Shown piece by piece: positions 5,240-6,161 of a DNA stretch of 6,161 nt (position 1 is its first letter; each line of letters opens with the position of its first letter). The notes beneath the pieces were generated by a model that saw nothing but the letters and a program-made list of their open reading frames with translations, made no database searches and was not told the origin of the DNA. Position numbers and translations under genes: made by a program. The DNA is from an uncultured Parasutterella sp. (lineage in GTDB: Bacteria > Pseudomonadota > Gammaproteobacteria > Burkholderiales > Burkholderiaceae_F). The stretch lies in the NCBI GenBank assembly GCA_900766055.1, contig CAAFTZ010000087.1, positions 1 to 6,161 of the forward strand, written 5' to 3'.

Positions 5240-6161
5240 AAAAAGTAATTGAATCGACGAATTTAGAGGAGCAGCTGACGCGCCATCATGAAGGCGACAG
5301 CGACTACACCCATCAGGGTACAGGTTCATCCAAAAAAGTACTGATCGCCGCAGTGTGTCTCACGCTGGGTTATGCAGTGATTGAGATTATCGGCGGTTTC
5401 TTGTCGAACTCACTGGCTTTGTTGTCTGATGCGGGGCACATGGTCACCGACTCTGCCTCTCTCTTCTTTGCGCTGCTGGCTAACGTCCTGGCCGGCCGTC
5501 CCGCAAGCGGCAAGTATTCTTTTGGGTTTGCAAAACTTGAAGTATTGGCGGCGCTTTTGAACGCGCTGGCTATGTTTGCGGTGGTGCTCTGGATTGTGGT
5601 TGAAGCGGTGGAACGCTTCAGCAGTCCTGTGCCTGTCAACGGCTCGAGTGTATTTTTAGTGGCTACGCTGGGTCTGCTGATCAATATTGCCGTTGCCTGG
5701 ACACTTTCCAGAGATCAAAAAAGCATCAATACTCGCGCTGCACTTCTGCATGTGATGGGCGACTTGCTGGGTTCCGTCGCTGCGATCACCGCCGGTATTG
5801 TGATTTACTTTGGCGGTCCTGTGATTGTCGACCCGATCCTTTCTATTTTTGTGAGTGCCTTAATCCTGCATTCTTCCTGGGGCGTCGTCAAAACTTCAGT
5901 ACATCTTCTTTTGGATGGGGTTCCGGAAAATATTCCTTACCAGGAAGTCGGTTCGACCCTGGAAGCAATTCCGGGAGTTTACGCCGTGCATGATCTCCAT
6001 ATTTGGGACATGACGGCAAACGAAGCTGCCCTGTCTTCTCATATCGTTTTGGAACGCATGGACGAGTGGCCTCAGGTTTTAGAGAAAGCTCGTGAGATTC
6101 TGGAGAAAAAATACGGAATTTCTCACATCACGCTTCAGCCTGAACCTGTTGAGGAAATGAA
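5236..6161 (+). CDS. Cation diffusion facilitator family zinc exporter (CzcD/ZitB type), 3' end outside the window
   Basis: This inner-membrane, proton-coupled exporter removes Zn2+ and probably related divalent metals from the cytosol. The frame is open from ATG-5236 to the window edge (308 codons seen), close to full length for the family. It has six predicted transmembrane segments at roughly 35-57, 62-86, 100-126, 138-157, 166-192 and 196-215. The metal site of zinc-selective CDFs is present as H68-x3-D72 in helix 2 (SDAGHMVTD) and H172-x3-D176 in helix 5 (HVMGD). The loop after helix 2 carries GKYSFGFAKLEVLAAL (92-107). The cytosolic C-terminal domain includes HDLHIWDMT (252-260) and GISHITLQPE (294-303). 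The N-terminus has only a few histidines (H17, H18, H26). No clear Shine-Dalgarno sequence is seen; the 4-nt ATGA overlap with the preceding gene implies translational coupling. The final residues and stop are not visible. Confidence 0.95.
   Translation, partial: MKKVIESTNLEEQLTRHHEGDSDYTHQGTGSSKKVLIAAVCLTLGYAVIEIIGGFLSNSLALLSDAGHMVTDSASLFFALLANVLAGRPASGKYSFGFAKLEVLAALLNALAMFAVVLWIVVEAVERFSSPVPVNGSSVFLVATLGLLINIAVAWTLSRDQKSINTRAALLHVMGDLLGSVAAITAGIVIYFGGPVIVDPILSIFVSALILHSSWGVVKTSVHLLLDGVPENIPYQEVGSTLEAIPGVYAVHDLHIWDMTANEAALSSHIVLERMDEWPQVLEKAREILEKKYGISHITLQPEPVEEM

Noticed and set aside
5370..5684. 104-aa minus-strand frame rich in Ser/Thr/Ala
   Set aside because: It lies opposite the transmembrane region of the CDF gene, whose metal-site motifs prove the plus strand is coding.
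1..6161. CRISPR array, tRNA or rRNA genes, complete insertion sequence
   Set aside because: No spaced direct repeats, no cloverleaf with anticodon arm, and no transposase were seen on either strand.

Overview
The window suggests a betaproteobacterium of roughly 50% GC, perhaps a gut member of the Burkholderiales/Sutterellaceae. This is inferred from an Azotobacter-type 7Fe ferredoxin (FdxA) next to its NADP reductase, an E. coli-type PncB, and a CitMHS_2-like 'sodium:proton antiporter' with a signal-like N-terminus, a combination I associate with Burkholderiales. No 16S or other lineage marker is present, so the taxon is a guess.

Layout. (1) Positions 1-184 hold no ordinary gene. On the minus strand, downstream of fpr, there is RNA-like sequence with a motif typical of group II intron domain I. 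It is separated from fpr by a set of interlocked inverted repeats that overlap the fpr stop codon. (2) Positions 165-1294, minus strand, are the two-gene operon fdxA-fpr, a low-potential ferredoxin and its flavoprotein reductase, 2 nt apart. (3) An intergenic region of about 220 bp separates fdxA from the divergent pncB and carries a short perfect dyad over a possible -10 element. (4) pncB (1516-2676, plus) encodes nicotinate phosphoribosyltransferase for NAD salvage. (5) The 237-bp gap before the next gene contains strong hairpins and may be a structured leader. (6) Positions 2914-4335 encode a polytopic ion transporter of the IT superfamily and end in a clear intrinsic terminator. (7) Positions 4526-6161 hold a second plus-strand transcription unit: an unrecognised two-helix membrane protein overlapping by 4 nt a CDF-family zinc exporter that runs off the right edge.

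How the genes fit together. The left operon moves electrons between NADPH and a [3Fe-4S][4Fe-4S] ferredoxin, and pncB feeds the NAD(P) pool. The right half concerns ions: a probable cation/proton or organic-anion transporter, then a coupled membrane protein/zinc efflux pair. These are mainly housekeeping genes. The points most worth a second look are the intron-like RNA and interlocked repeats at the left edge, the structured leader before the transporter, and the unknown membrane protein coupled to the CDF exporter.
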